Origin: Dendrocalamus latiflorus
Taxonomy: Eukaryota; Streptophyta; Magnoliopsida; Poales; Poaceae
Assembly: GCA_017311315.1 (NCBI GenBank)
Contig: CM029612.1
Location: 22,380,211 to 22,444,210, forward strand
Direction of reading: 5' to 3'
DNA: 64,000 nucleotides
Shown here: positions 1-10,992 of the stretch, one piece after another
Layout of the letters: each line of letters begins with the position of its first letter
How positions within the stretch are numbered: the stretch's first letter is position 1
Translations under genes and position numbers: made by a program
Notes under the pieces: model-generated
The model's database searches: none
What the model saw: the letters and a program-made list of their open reading frames with translations, nothing else
Told to the model about the DNA's origin: nothing

Positions 1-166
1 ACTAGCTTTTAAATAAAATATTTCTTTAAAATAGGATCTATTCGTTAATTTTGGTACATACTGTATTAACATCATTTATATTGATAAAAATCGGACATGA
101 GTTTCTGTTACTCTGTAATCTCTTATATAAACAGTCCAAAAGCTACAAGTTACAACCAAAAACTAT
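1..166. repeat. Truncated MITE end (GGCCTGTT family)
   Basis: The window opens inside a short AT-rich element. Its right part reads like the right ends of the MITEs at 53478..53718 and 60601..60843, with the words CTCTGTAATCT, AAACAGTCCAAAAGC, ACCAAAAACTATAAACC and CAGCCAAAAAG in the same order. Only this end is inside the window. No target duplication can be checked. Confidence 0.5.
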
Positions 167-246
167 AAACCTCAGCCAAAAAGAATATACCTATAAAAGA
201 TGAAAGTCCAAACTTGGAAGAAACTGGTTGCTAGCTCTAGGCCCGG

Positions 247-442
247 GATGAGTTCTTTTAGGCTTTTTAATGTAAGATTTATGCGTTAATTGTAGTAGAT
301 ATTATTTCGGCTTCATCTATATCAGTCAAAATCATACGCAAATATCTCTCTATTCTCTCACAGATAGATAAAATTTAAAAATTTAAATCAAAAATCATAA
401 ATCATGCCGAAAAGTACTCATCCTACTGTTTCTGCTAGCAAC
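247..442. repeat. Short MITE with GGATGAGT terminal inverted repeats
   Basis: The left end GGGATGAGTTCTTTTAGGC is matched in reverse complement by the right end, which reads GGATGAGTACTTTTCGGC. The interior is AT-rich and non-coding. Length near 200 bp and the inverted ends support a MITE. No clean target duplication was found, so the superfamily is left open. Confidence 0.55.
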
Positions 443-716
443 ACCTAAAAGACTAAAATACGTGTTGTTAGCTAGTTAGTCTTCAAAAAGTAAAAAAAAT
501 GTCAATACACGTGGTAGGTGGGTCCAATCAATCACCGACCATCAGACCCCACGCACCGTGCGACGCAACCCGACGCCACCGGCCGTCCGCGCGCGCATGT
601 CGCCTTCCAACACGAATTCAAATATACTAGAAAAGTTGTTGACAGACGATTTACACAGTTGCTAAGAAAAAATATACTATAATTTTTTTTAAAAAAAATA
701 TCTGGCCTTTAATTTA
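443..716. other. Non-coding intergenic stretch
   Basis: No gene or clear repeat end is visible. It includes a short GC-rich piece around 530-600 between AT-rich flanks. Confidence 0.5.
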
Positions 717-970
717 AACCCCGCTCATTTCGGCTTAAACTTTTGGTTTCTGACTTATTTTTTTACTATTCCTAAATTTCGTCTTTTTCTGTTTTTTGAG
801 TTTTTTGTCGGTTCTTTTTTCCCGTATTCATTTACATTGTCCTTGATGAGTTAACATGTTTTCTCTATTTTTAATTTTTTTAAAAATTTAATTACGCCAA
901 ATAAGCTAACATCAGCTACAGTGTAATTTCAGCCATAAGCCAACTTAGTTCAACCCAACCGAGCGGCACC
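717..970. repeat. Tourist-like MITE, family A copy 1
   Basis: The element is about 254 bp with ends close to AACCCCGCTC and the reverse complement of GAGCGGCACC. TTA occurs on both flanks (714..716 and 971..973), as expected for PIF/Harbinger-mobilised MITEs. The interior order (CATTTACATTGTCC, GATGAGTTAAC, GCCAAATAAGCTAAC) recurs at 44354, 53722 and, inverted, 60916. Non-coding. Confidence 0.6.
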
Positions 971-1169
971 TTAATAGACCCTAATTTTAAAGTCTTAGAT
1001 TTGATGGTTAGTTTAGAGATATAAGAATTTGAAAACATAGGGGGGCTAGATATCTGAAATTAAATTGCACTAATTAAACATGAATTCAAATATGCCAAAC
1101 ATATTTTTTGCGTAATAGGAATTTCAACATTTGAAATCGCAAAGAAATTTGTATACGCTATATTATATC

Positions 1170-2372
1170 CATGGGCGGAACCAAGTCACGAGGCCCGATG
1201 TCGCAGGATACTAGGTCTATGTGTGAATACCCCAATCCAAATTCAGTCCACCGGGTTCCTTCATTGAAGTCCAACGAAAGGAGTATTAGCAGCAAAAAAT
1301 TCTAGTAGCCAGCAGTAGTCCACGAGGAGCCTTCCCTTCCCTCAGCCCATGAGGCAAGTACAGTATGCCGAGCCAGCCCAATAGAGAGGATCACAACAGT
1401 CCACGGTATCCATTTGATCTATCCCAAAGCATGTCACGCTGCAGCAGCTCTCGATGCCTGTTCTTCTCGCATGGTCGACCAGGAGATGTGCACCACGTCC
1501 GCCATCTCGCCGATGTGATGTCTGGTCCCTTTTGCCTCGCGCCCTCACCGGTCAAAGGAACTTTATATCTACCCAATCAGTATGTACTTTGCTCTAAACT
1601 TCTCTCAGTTCTTTCATTTTGTTTCAAGAATAGAGGCTAAATTTATGAGTTAAGGTTTTAATGTGATGATTGTTGATTGTTTTTTGTTGAATTGTAGAGT
1701 TAAAACTTAGAGCTTCAATTTTGATTTTTGGAATAACGGCCTAACTCGTTGCAAATCGGAGGTAAATTTGTAGTATTTGATTACAATGTTAAGTAAGCCA
1801 CTGGACGTATTTTTTTATTATATTGTTCTTGAACTGTTAAACATACAAATATCTAATTGACCTTTTCAATTAATTGATGATGATTTAATGAGTGATATAC
1901 TTATTTGCTATATAGAGAAAGAACAATTGACTAAATTTACCAACGATATTGTGGTTCATCACTTTATAACATGAAAGAATGTAATTGTAAAAGGTATTGC
2001 ATTAGCTTATATTTGATCGTTCTACTATTTTTTACTTGAAAACTTCAAGTAATCTTATTCTCTTTTAACAGGCCATTGAGATCGGATGATGTATTTTACC
2101 AACGCTGATCAATTTTTATTTGTGATTTTGCTCTTAGTTCCTTTAGTTTGATGCAACTAACTAATATTATTATCAGACTTCTTCATGTTGGTAAGTATTT
2201 TGATCACTACTTTTTTATTATTATACACTATCATCGGTTATATTGAAATATTGATGCTAAAAGTTGCTAGACATATTATTATTTAGTATAATATTGTCTA
2301 AATATTATACATGTTATTATATGTATAGAGAAGTAGTGAACCATGATTATTTTTATTCTAGTTCCGCCTCTA
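1170..2372. mobile_element. Non-autonomous hAT element with 8-bp target duplication
   Basis: The left end CATGGGCGGAACCAAG and the right end, which in reverse complement reads TAGAGGCGGAACTAGA, form terminal inverted repeats of the GGGCGGA type common in grass hAT elements. The eight bases ATTATATC occur immediately outside both ends, at 1162..1169 and 2373..2380. This is a perfect 8-bp duplication and is diagnostic of hAT insertion. The 1.2 kb interior has only short open frames, and none resembles a transposase. The piece around 1370-1550 is more GC-rich than the rest and may be captured sequence, but I do not recognise it. Confidence 0.8.
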
Positions 2373-2380
2373 ATTATATC

Positions 2381-2919
2381 ACACTACATTGCACAATTAT
2401 GTGGGCCGTTCAGCTATTCGTAAGAAAAGCTTTCAAGATCTCATTAAGTTTTTTTCAAAAAAAATCATTAAATACCTTTTTTGTTAATTAAATCAATCTT
2501 TTTTTATCCAGGGACAAAAAAATATTATCGTGCATGTCCCTGTACCTCAAACGAGTCAATAATCAAGATGCATAGATATACGTTTCATTTCAAGGGTCCC
2601 TAGTAATGGCACTACCGTACCCTTGACTTACAAGTGGTTGGCGTGGTAGCCACAAGATATTATTGTACCATGCATCAACGTTGCCCTACACAGTGGGCTC
2701 AAATGTCAACTAAGTGACACGACACACAATTAGGGCCCTACAAAAAGTCAATTTGGGGCTAAATACAAGACGACTTTTCGGTGAAGACTAAAGAGAAAGG
2801 GGATTAATTAATTAGGAGCTAGTATGCTCCAAACAATATCAGTAGTCCATTCTGGAGTAACTTGAAAAATTGGCATTTGTCGCTTATACGCATACTTGAT
2901 TAGTCCCACAGTGTTTTGT
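2381..2919. other. Intergenic, no gene seen
   Basis: AT-rich DNA. A small hairpin is formed by AGGGACA near 2510 and TGTCCCT near 2535. Nothing coding could be supported. Confidence 0.5.
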
Positions 2920-2922
2920 TTA

Positions 2923-3214
2923 GGGCATCTCTAATAATAATCAACTCAATTGTCTTTTATCTGTCATATTATCCAAAATTTTAGTTAGAAGAGAGAGGAT
3001 GTGAAGAGAGAATATGCTACCTTTTATACAAGAGACAATCTAGGCATACAAGCCACCATAAATAGTGAGGAAGTGTGAATAGGGAAGTTACGGTGAAAAA
3101 AATAAAAAAAATAGTTAGATGAATGATTTTAGAGATAAACTGTTAAGGATGTTGTCTCTAGGTGAATTGGAGTTCTTAGAGACAATCAAAAGAGATAGAC
3201 TGTTGTAGATGCCC
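2923..3214. repeat. Tourist-like MITE (PIF/Harbinger), TTA target site
   Basis: The ends GGGCATCTCTAATAATAAT and, in reverse complement, GGGCATCTACAACAGTC are inverted repeats. TTA lies directly outside both ends (2920..2922 and 3215..3217), the hallmark of PIF/Harbinger insertion. At 292 bp it has no coding capacity. The GGGCA tip and the TTA target match the tip of the autonomous-type element that starts at 61511, so that element's class could move it. Cross-mobilisation is inference. Confidence 0.8.
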
Positions 3215-3217
3215 TTA

Positions 3218-3847
3218 GCATACTTGGGCTGTGTTATTACTTATACGTTCCTGTGCTCCACATAATGCTAAGATCATAATTAGTTGTACAAATCACATAA
3301 AAAACTAGGATATGCGGGAGGAGTATTAGTTTATCTTTGTTTTTACTAGTTTACGTGGACAGCCCCGAACCGTAGTTTAATTTGTGATATAGATGTAAAC
3401 AACAGAGCTTGAATATATTTTTTCACCCGGACAAAAGGGCATTTGACAAAAGTATCTTATCCTCTCCAAAAAAGCGAAGACTATCATAGCTAAGTACTGC
3501 ACTCATTGGTAAAAAGTAATGTTGTACCAAGTGTTCACTCTCGAGTGATGCTTAGGCGTAACTAACTGTCTGTAATCAGAAATTGCACGTTTCCTGCAAC
3601 TATAGCGACTTCAAGGTACAAACTGCAGTAATGTCAAATGGAGTATGATAATCAATTGCGAACGTCGTTTTAGTTGATTTGTCCAATTAACTTGCTCCTC
3701 TAACCACTATATATAATAAAGAAAACGGTTGGCTTAGCTTGTAGGTGTCATCTTACAATCGTAACCATGATGCATATGCATGCATGAACAATGCAATTAG
3801 TTCTAAGTAGCTAGTACTAGCTTGAACAAGAAGAAAATAGCACGTAG
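3218..3847. other. Intergenic, no gene seen
   Basis: AT-rich DNA between the Tourist MITE and the MULE. No open frame of interest and no further repeat ends were identified. Confidence 0.5.
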
Positions 3848-4464
3848 ACTCTACTCGAATTTTTTTTTACGAATAATCTATTTTTATTCAAAATAACAGA
3901 AATATACCGACACTTATATTTTTTTTATAGAAATAGGCTCCAGTCGCCTAACTATCGGGCGACTAGAGCCTATCGCTCAATGAGCAGGTGACAACGAAGT
4001 TGTCTCTAGCCATTGGGCGACAGGTTCCAGTTGCCCGACCATTGGACGACTGAAACCTGTTGTCCAACGACTGGGCCAAGCCTTAGGGCGACTGCAAACC
4101 AGATGCTACATTAATTTTGTAGATTTTATGAATTTTGTAGATTATAACTGGAAGATAATTTGATGAATTTGTAATAAAAATTTATGATCATTGTGTGTTG
4201 TTGGAGCGTAAAAAATTTTGCGTGTTTTTAAGAATGATTTAACTTAGAACGATCGGTAAGTACGATGGTAAGTGATATTGTATTGTTACCGGGAATTCAT
4301 ACACGGAGAAAAACTGGTATGTTAACATTATTGGATGACTTCCTATGGGAATAATTGAGTGCGAAAAGATGAGGAAATAAGCTTGTCTGAATTTAAATAG
4401 ATTTCATAATACAGTTGGAAGTAATATGCCGCGTACGTTTTGATTATATGCATAACATAGAGCA

Positions 4465-4850
4465 TCATGTGTGACCAACCAACCGAACTGCTCGTACAAG
4501 CAACCAACTGAATTGCTCGTACAACCTACTATGTGGACCGGGCCATTTTTCCTTCCTTACGAGCTCGGCGTTGAACTCCTCAGCTGCCTCTTTTGCTTTG
4601 GTCGCCATTTCCCTCTTTTTCTCATGCTCCCTCTCACGAGCCTCCCGCTCCCTACACATGCATGCCTCGAGATGAGATTTCGTCTCACGTTGTATACACA
4701 GGGTTTGCTCGTCCTTGTGGCACTCCTCCTTTCAAATCTCGAAGGACCTTTTGATGTTCCAGTCCTTGAAGTCAAGGGTCCATTGGTCCTCTAGGTGGAT
4801 CTCAAGATCGATCCATTTGCGGTAGCCACATAGGGGTTCCGGGGACTGTG
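4465..4850 (-). pseudogene. GRF-like zinc-finger/coiled-coil coding remnant in the MULE
   Basis: Read on the minus strand from about 4850 down, the frame gives PLCGYRKWIDLEIHLED, then a stop at RSFEI, then a highly charged helical stretch rich in R, E and K (REREAREREHEKKREMATK) ending near KEKWP. Short proteins with a GRF-type zinc finger followed by 'PLC..x.WID' and a charged coiled coil are commonly carried by plant MULEs and related transposons. The zinc-binding half upstream is not readable here. The internal stop and missing start make it a pseudogene. Family assignment is from pattern memory. Confidence 0.45.
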
Positions 4851-4992
4851 AATACAGGGAAAGGTTGTTAGTGCGTACTTTAAAGGAGAAAAAGTTTGGG
4901 AAAAATGGTGCATCTGATCCTTACCGGCTACTGATAAGTCGCAATGTCTAGAAGGTGGTCGAGATAATCACTGGAGTAGTTTAGACACATAC

Positions 4993-5259
4993 CTAGGCTG
5001 AGGCGGTGTTTAGACTTGAAGAACTTGCACGGGTCCCGGCACCAACAAAGGGGGGCGTCTCCCCCTCTAGTGGGTATTGCGGCGAACGCTCGGTAGGAAC
5101 GTTTGGGATGGGGTTGTTGCTACAGGTCGAGTCATTGCGGGGAGCTGACCTCGTAGCACACTGGGCTTGTTCTGCCCAGGCTGCAGCAGCCCTTGCTTTC
5201 TCATCATGGGCGGCAACTGACCATGCTAGGTCACGGGTCTCCTCTGATTGCTTCATCAT
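4993..5259 (-). pseudogene. Unrecognised coding remnant upstream of the GRF-like piece
   Basis: An open minus-strand frame of 88 residues starts near MMKQSEETRDLAWSV, has an alanine-rich helical part and a serine-rich end. Its codon use and position just upstream of the GRF-like fragment suggest it belongs to the same MULE-borne gene, possibly a separate exon. I do not recognise a domain. It could also be a chance frame in captured DNA. Confidence 0.3.
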
Positions 5260-5415
5260 CTTGTTCCATTACTTCTATCTCTTGTCTATCCCGTTGTGGT
5301 GAAGAAGCGCCAGTGTAGTGTGGGATTTGCTTATGTAGTATTCTCTCAGAAATCTCTTCGACCTCCTTTTATAGGGCCCCTTATGGCCTTCTTGGCACAT
5401 GAAGATGCTCGTGTG

Positions 5416-5973
5416 GTCGCGTCACTGCGCAAAGATACCAAGTATGGTATTGTGGGCACGCGAAACTCCCCAAGTAGGTCTTCAGACTGCGAATAGCTAC
5501 ACCCTTTGATCTTGCAGCTGTGCAAAGCTGGGTCATATGGTCTTGTCGCTGCGCAAAGGTGTCTCGTATGGTCTTCTCACTGCGCAAAGCTAGGCCGAGT
5601 AGTCATGTCATTGCGCAAAGCTGGCGCGTGTGGTCTTCTCACTGCTCAAAGCTGGCGTGTGGGGTCTTCTCGCTGATCAAAGCTGGCTCGTGCTGTCATG
5701 TCACTGCGAAAAGCTAGGCCAACATGTCATGTCACTGAGCAAAGGTGGCCTGTGCGGTCATGTCGCTGCTCAAAACTGGCGCGTACAGTCTTCTCACTGC
5801 GTAAAGCTGGCGTATGTGGTCTTCTCACTGCTCAAAGCTGGCCCGTGTTGTCATGTCACTACGAAAAGCTTGGCCATCATGTCATGTCAATCTACAAAGG
5901 TGGCCCATGCGGTCATGTCATTGCGCAAAGCTGGCGTGTGCTGTCCTGTCGCTACTCAAAGCTGCCCTGTGTT
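5416..5973. repeat. 31-bp minisatellite, 18 tandem copies
   Basis: The sequence can be cut every 31 bases from 5416 to 5973 into 18 units with no spacing error. Each unit begins GTC(A/T)TGTC or GTCTTCTC, carries CACTG..CAAAGCTGG in the middle, and ends with a variable G/T-rich tail. Units differ from each other by substitutions only, so the array is old or was built by slow unequal exchange. Because 31 is not a multiple of three, three successive copies are read in three frames, which gives long spurious open frames on the + strand. It lies inside the MULE, between the MuDR remnant and the zinc-finger remnant. Confidence 0.9.
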
Positions 5974-6193
5974 TTGAATGACACCACGACAACGCAATTA
6001 TGCTATAAAATGAATGGACAAGGCATTACTGGTAGTAACAACTATCTTCTCCGTCGTAGAGTAAGCCATCATGTAGACACCAAGGGGCCAGTAGAATATG
6101 GGTCACCAAAGGGGGACCTTCCGCTCGAATGGAAGGAGGACTTCCGCGTTACATACCTGTTGTTGCCAAACAGGCGTGTTCAGCCAATCTCAT

Positions 6194-6700
6194 ACTTGGG
6201 TCTATGTGCATGCACCCTCCAAGGACAACCAGCCTGCTCGTATTGCACGGTGTATTGCTCCTAGCTAGATTTCACAACCTGAAACATCCACTGCATAGAA
6301 AAGGCCCACAGCTTGATGGCATCCTTCAGCGATGCCTTGTCAGCAAACATTGAATACAACCGAACCTCTATCCCATGATACTCCCACGGTGATTCGTGCT
6401 CGTCATGTGCGGAAACACTCTAGCATCAAACCGGTTCCATTCCTGTGGGACAGGAGCTTCATCCTCATCTAAACTGTCCTCGTCACCCTCCTGTACAGCT
6501 TCCCCTTCAGCCCACGCCGTCTAGTCATCACACTCCATCTACTGCACTATGTACTCCATATGCTCCCCTTCATCGGCCTGTCCTATTCCCTCACCATCGC
6601 GTGACCATTCTTCCTCTCCTCCATGTATCGCATCGACCTCGTCACGAGCATTTTCATTCTCTTGACCAACATGCGGGCCGCCCGAGCTGCTCACACCTCC
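6194..6700 (-). pseudogene. Degenerate MuDR-type transposase, N-terminal part
   Basis: On the minus strand an acidic leader (rich in GEE, DEGE, DEDEA) is followed by SPWEYHGIEVRLYSMFADK, then KDAIKLWAFSMQWMFQVV, a stop after KSS, then EQYTVQYEQAGCPWRVHAH and RPKYE before another stop. This is the layout of the MuDR N-terminal domain of plant MULE transposases: acidic N-terminus, conserved 'F.dK..lkdAik.wa', and the GCPWR(V/I) cysteine/tryptophan motif. At least four stops interrupt it. The MULE DDE catalytic and SWIM parts are not seen; the following region is the 31-bp minisatellite. Confidence 0.7.
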
Positions 6701-8488
6701 TAGATGATGGTCGTACACATGACCTTACACAGCTTCTAATGGGCATGGTTGCACAAGCATGACACACTCGTATCCACGGCGTCGGTACCCTTACACAAAC
6801 CCTTTTCACGCAACAGTGTGCATCAATATTCTCAACTCCCATCTGATGTCCCTGGGAGACCGGCTCCAGAGCCTTTGTATGACGACACTACACACCTCGG
6901 GGTCCAACGAAAAACTACAGGTAAACCAATGCATCACATCTTATATTCGAGCATTCTCACCGTCCGGGTGTACCAGAGTGGCTTGCTCAAAGCCGCTCAA
7001 ATCCACACCATTTGGACCTTCACGAACGGTTCCAGCACCGTAATGCACTCTCAATGTAGTGGGTATCAGCATTGCTGATATCTGCCTGCATATATATTTC
7101 AATTTTGCAATATGTCAAATTGCACCGCAAACTACGAAAGTTCTAACGTACTGAAAATCACATTTCACCGATCGTTCACTTGTCGTAAAAAAACTACACT
7201 AACCTCATAGTATTAACTTCCTATCGGCACCCTACGCACCGACGCCGCACTTTTCTCGCTACTCGAGCTGTCCCCTACTGCTAATAATTCCTAACAGTTT
7301 TGACATTTTACAAGGCATATCGATTTAAATGCCTATATACTAGTTACAATGGTACACATGTTTTCGTAACGTACGAACGACATTACATTCATTCATATTT
7401 AATCATTAATATTACGTATTCTTGTTTTTTATCAAACAAATTATGAAATTCTAACATAAATATTGACTAAATTTTGTAATACGTTCAAATTTCTACGGAC
7501 AATTAATTTGTACGTAGCGTTCACTTAATTTTCTACAGCTACAATTTTGTACGCATACCAATTTACTAACGATGTTAATTTTGTAAAACTATGGTCGCTA
7601 AATTATACACAACTATACGCTACTACGGCTGCTAATTTCCTAAAACTATATTAACTAAAATTTTTATACCAAAAATTAAAATATTTATATCTACATCTAC
7701 AATTTTCTACAAACACTAATAGTAAATAATACATGTACTGTAACATCCCAAAATTTGTTTTCTAGAAACATTTAATTTCAAATTAATTATTTTAAAATAT
7801 TTGGATTTTATTTGGTTTTCTGAATTTTCTGGAGTTTAAAACATATTTTTAAAATTTAAAAAGTATTTTAAAGCATAAAAATTAAATACTAATATTAGTT
7901 GAAAATAATTTTATTAAGTCCAAAATAACTCCAGGAGCTTCTGTGAATTTTGCTGGAATTTTTGGAGGTATTTTCATATTTTCCTAAGGCTTAAATAATT
8001 TCCTAGCCTTTTCTGAAAATAAAAAAAATCAAATTCGAAATAAAAATCCAAATCCTCTCCCTCTGGCCGACGCGTGGACGGCCCAGATCCGCCCACGTCA
8101 CCGCCCAGCCCAATCCCAGCCGCTTTCCCCTCTCCCTCCGCCAAGCGGGCCCGGCCCGTCAGCCATCCCGCCTTCCCCTCCTCTTTGGGCGACACGTGGC
8201 CGCCCGATCTCCTTTCTTCCCCGCATGGTGCCATCCTGGCCGCCCACGCCCCCTTCTCCCGCTGCCATCCTGGCCCCGCCTGTCAGGGCTTTCCCCTTCC
8301 TCGCGCCACCCTCCTTCTTCCTCTCTCCCCCTTTCCTTCTTTGCTCCGGCCGACCTTATCCCCGCCCAATCCGGCGACCGCATCCCCAAACTGCTGCGCC
8401 CCCTCTTTCCTTCCTTCCCCTCTCCCTTCCTTTTTCCGGCCACCATCACCGGCGAGCGATTGCCGCGCCTGTGTCCCCCCTCCGTCCC

Positions 8489-8496
8489 TATAAAAA
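8489..8496 (+). promoter_or_regulatory. LTR TATA box
   Basis: TATAAAAA lies within a pyrimidine- and C-rich context typical of plant TATA promoters, about 750 bp into the LTR. It would mark the U3/R boundary region of the retroelement promoter. Confidence 0.5.
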
Positions 8497-8852
8497 GCCC
8501 CCTCGGCCCTCCTCTCACCGCACCTCCTTCCTCCGCCCTCGCCCGCTTCTCCCGAGCCCCTCCTCGCCCTCGCGTCGTGCGCCCTGCTCGCCGCCGCAGC
8601 CATCAAGTCCGGCGAGGAATCACCGCCGCCTCGGGCAACGCCTCGCCCCGCCGCTGCCACCGTCGTCTTCCCCGTGCGCCGGCGACCACCCCCCGACCCC
8701 TCGGCCGAGCCTCCCCGCCACCGGAACGTCACCGCACTGTAGCACCCGAACCCCTCCGGCCACCCTCGCCGTCGCTTTCGTCTGCTTCTGGCCGAACCCC
8801 TTCGGCAGATACCTCAAAAGGTATATTTACCCTTTATGGGTAAGAAACACTC

Positions 8853-8925
8853 GTGAGCCCAGTTGGTTAACAACGTTATCCCTCCCTCCCCCCGGTTCCC
8901 TCGGCGCGCGTTCGAGCCCCCGGCT
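8853..8925 (+). repeat. tRNA-like A-box/B-box pair (SINE-like) inside the LTR
   Basis: TGAGCCCAGTTGGTTAA (8855-8871) resembles a tRNA A-box, and GCGTTCGAGCC (8908..8918) matches the B-box pattern GGTTCGANNCC closely. They are about 50 bp apart, the spacing of pol III internal promoters. No tRNA cloverleaf can be folded around them, so this is more likely a tRNA-derived SINE head or chance similarity than a tRNA gene. Confidence 0.4.
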
Positions 8926-10986
8926 CCGCACGCTGAGGTTGAGCCATTTCTATTATTTTCCGCTCTGACATGTGGACCCCACTCGTCAGCCGCTGTCGGT
9001 CTATGGGCCGGCTGACATCTGGGCCCCGCCTGCTAGTGCCTCCGCCGGCATGTGGGTCCAGAGCCCCTAGGGTCCCACCTGTCAGGGGCCAAGAGCAGCC
9101 TGGGGCCACTGACAGAAGGGTCCCACTTGTCAGTGGCTGAGTAATAGGCTCACTGGCATGTGCGCCCCACTGGCCATAGACTCAGAGAAAACAATAAAAG
9201 AAAAAGAATAAAATGTAAATTCTGCATGTGGGTCCCACCCGTCAGAAATTTAATAATTTTTGGAATTAATTGAACTGAAATCTTTAAATAAGCATAACTT
9301 ATTCATTTTAACTCCAATTTGAGCCGTTCAAGTTTCTAAAATCTTCTAAAATCATAATCTATCCAAATAAAGCCTCTATTTGAATTTTTGGATTTTATTT
9401 GAATTTTTGTTTGTATTTATTTGTTTTGTTGCTCTGTCTTTTCGCGCGTAGATTCCACTGTTGTCGAAGATCTCTCCACTCCGCAGCCAGAAGACCCAGA
9501 GTACGTGCAAGAAGGCAAGTCTCCTTTGATCATTTTGAACCTATGTTTGAGAAATGTTTTGAATTATTTTAAATTTATATGCATCGCTATTTCATTAGAA
9601 CTCTAATTTTGGTGTTAAGGCATTAGTTAATCCAACCTTGTTATGCCCTGAATTGAACTTGAATGCCATGTACCCTTGTAACCCTAGTATTACCTTTGTC
9701 TCAATAATGAGAATTACATAATCCTTTGGTAATATTAGACGGTAGTAAAATGCTTAGTCAGGCTATCTAAATCTTTTGTTCTATGGGAAATCATATTTCA
9801 TTCAACTGGTAATTGTATTTAGAAATAAGTGGTGACTGGTGTTGCCACTGTTCTTTTAGAAATAAATTAAAATGTGAAAGTTGGTTTAGACTGGGGTGGA
9901 TGGTTGGATGGGATTGGTGCGGAAAGCACGAGATCTTGTAAAGTGTATGTTCCACCCTAGTCGATTAAGGACCGACGCTTGTGATTGTCCAGACTAAGCA
10001 ATACCGTACAACCCCGAGTCTATATGGGTACGACCTAGCTGATTAACTTACGATAGTCTAGTTTAGGTGCCACCAATGGGACGTGGGTGCCAGGGATTTA
10101 CTGGTTATTCACAGTGAGGGACAGGGATGTACTGTACTCATATGGCGCAAGAGGGGGCTTCGGACTGGGTGGATGGAACCCTTCTGCGGTGAAACATCAG
10201 CGGGTGGTGTCTAGCTAGACTAGAGTGAGGAGAAGGCTTTGTGATATTTTATCTGTGTCTCATACCAAAGGAAGCGTGGTGATTGTTAAGATAATTTATC
10301 TCTTGGGGGTAAAGTTGTACAACCTCTGCAGAGTGTCAAACTATTCGAATAGCCGTGCCCACGGTCAAGGGCGGGCAAGGAATGCATTCACATGGTAGAT
10401 CTTTGGTTTTCATTTTAAAAATAAAGTTTTGTACTCCAAGAGTGGAGGGAACTCTCGGAAGGGTATCCTGGTGGTTGAAGCCAGAGAGGGTGAATGTAAC
10501 CTGCAGTTTCAAACTTTATCGGTTAGAGTTGGTTAACTAGTGTTGGTGGATAGAACCTTCACTATACAATGCTTATTAGCTTCAGTTAAAGCAATCACTT
10601 GGTTAAAACAATGCCTTCGAAAATATTTAGTAGTAATTGAAATAAAATATTGCTTTGTGCAAAAGAACCATATAACCCTCCTTTGTTAAGCCTTGCATCT
10701 ACTGCATTTTTCCCAAGACTTGCGCAGTACTTTATGTACTCACATGCTGCACTCAAAAATAATACTCAGAGGAATACGAAGCTCAAGAGGGAGACTACGA
10801 CTACTTCGCGGGTGGATTCGACGAAGGATTCCCGGAGTACTAGGTCGCGCTTCCCCAGTCAATTGCCTGTGGCGTATTGATGGGTCTCTGTTGAATTTAT
10901 TTGCTTCCGCTGTGTTTCGTGAGAGCGAGGTCTTGAAACCTCAATTGTAATAATGAGACCTGACGGTCAGTACTCTTTATTATTGT

Positions 10987-10992
10987 AATAAA
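10987..10992 (+). terminator. LTR polyadenylation signal AATAAA
   Basis: AATAAA occurs 110 bp before the LTR end in a T-rich setting, as expected for the R/U5 boundary of a plant LTR. Confidence 0.4.

Noticed and set aside
5416..5973. Possible CRISPR-like repeat array
   Set aside because: Units are contiguous with no spacers, and the DNA is plant nuclear; it is a minisatellite.
5520..6264. Overlapping + strand frames of 65-188 codons with repeating K-A-G and C-H-V words
   Set aside because: They are produced by the 31-bp minisatellite read in three frames; nothing else supports a protein.
8853..8925. tRNA gene
   Set aside because: A- and B-box-like words are present but no acceptor stem, anticodon arm or cloverleaf can be formed.
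8074..8968. Long proline/arginine-rich frames on both strands
   Set aside because: They lie inside the solo LTR in GC-rich sequence around its TATA box; no domain, no start context, overlapping frames on both strands.
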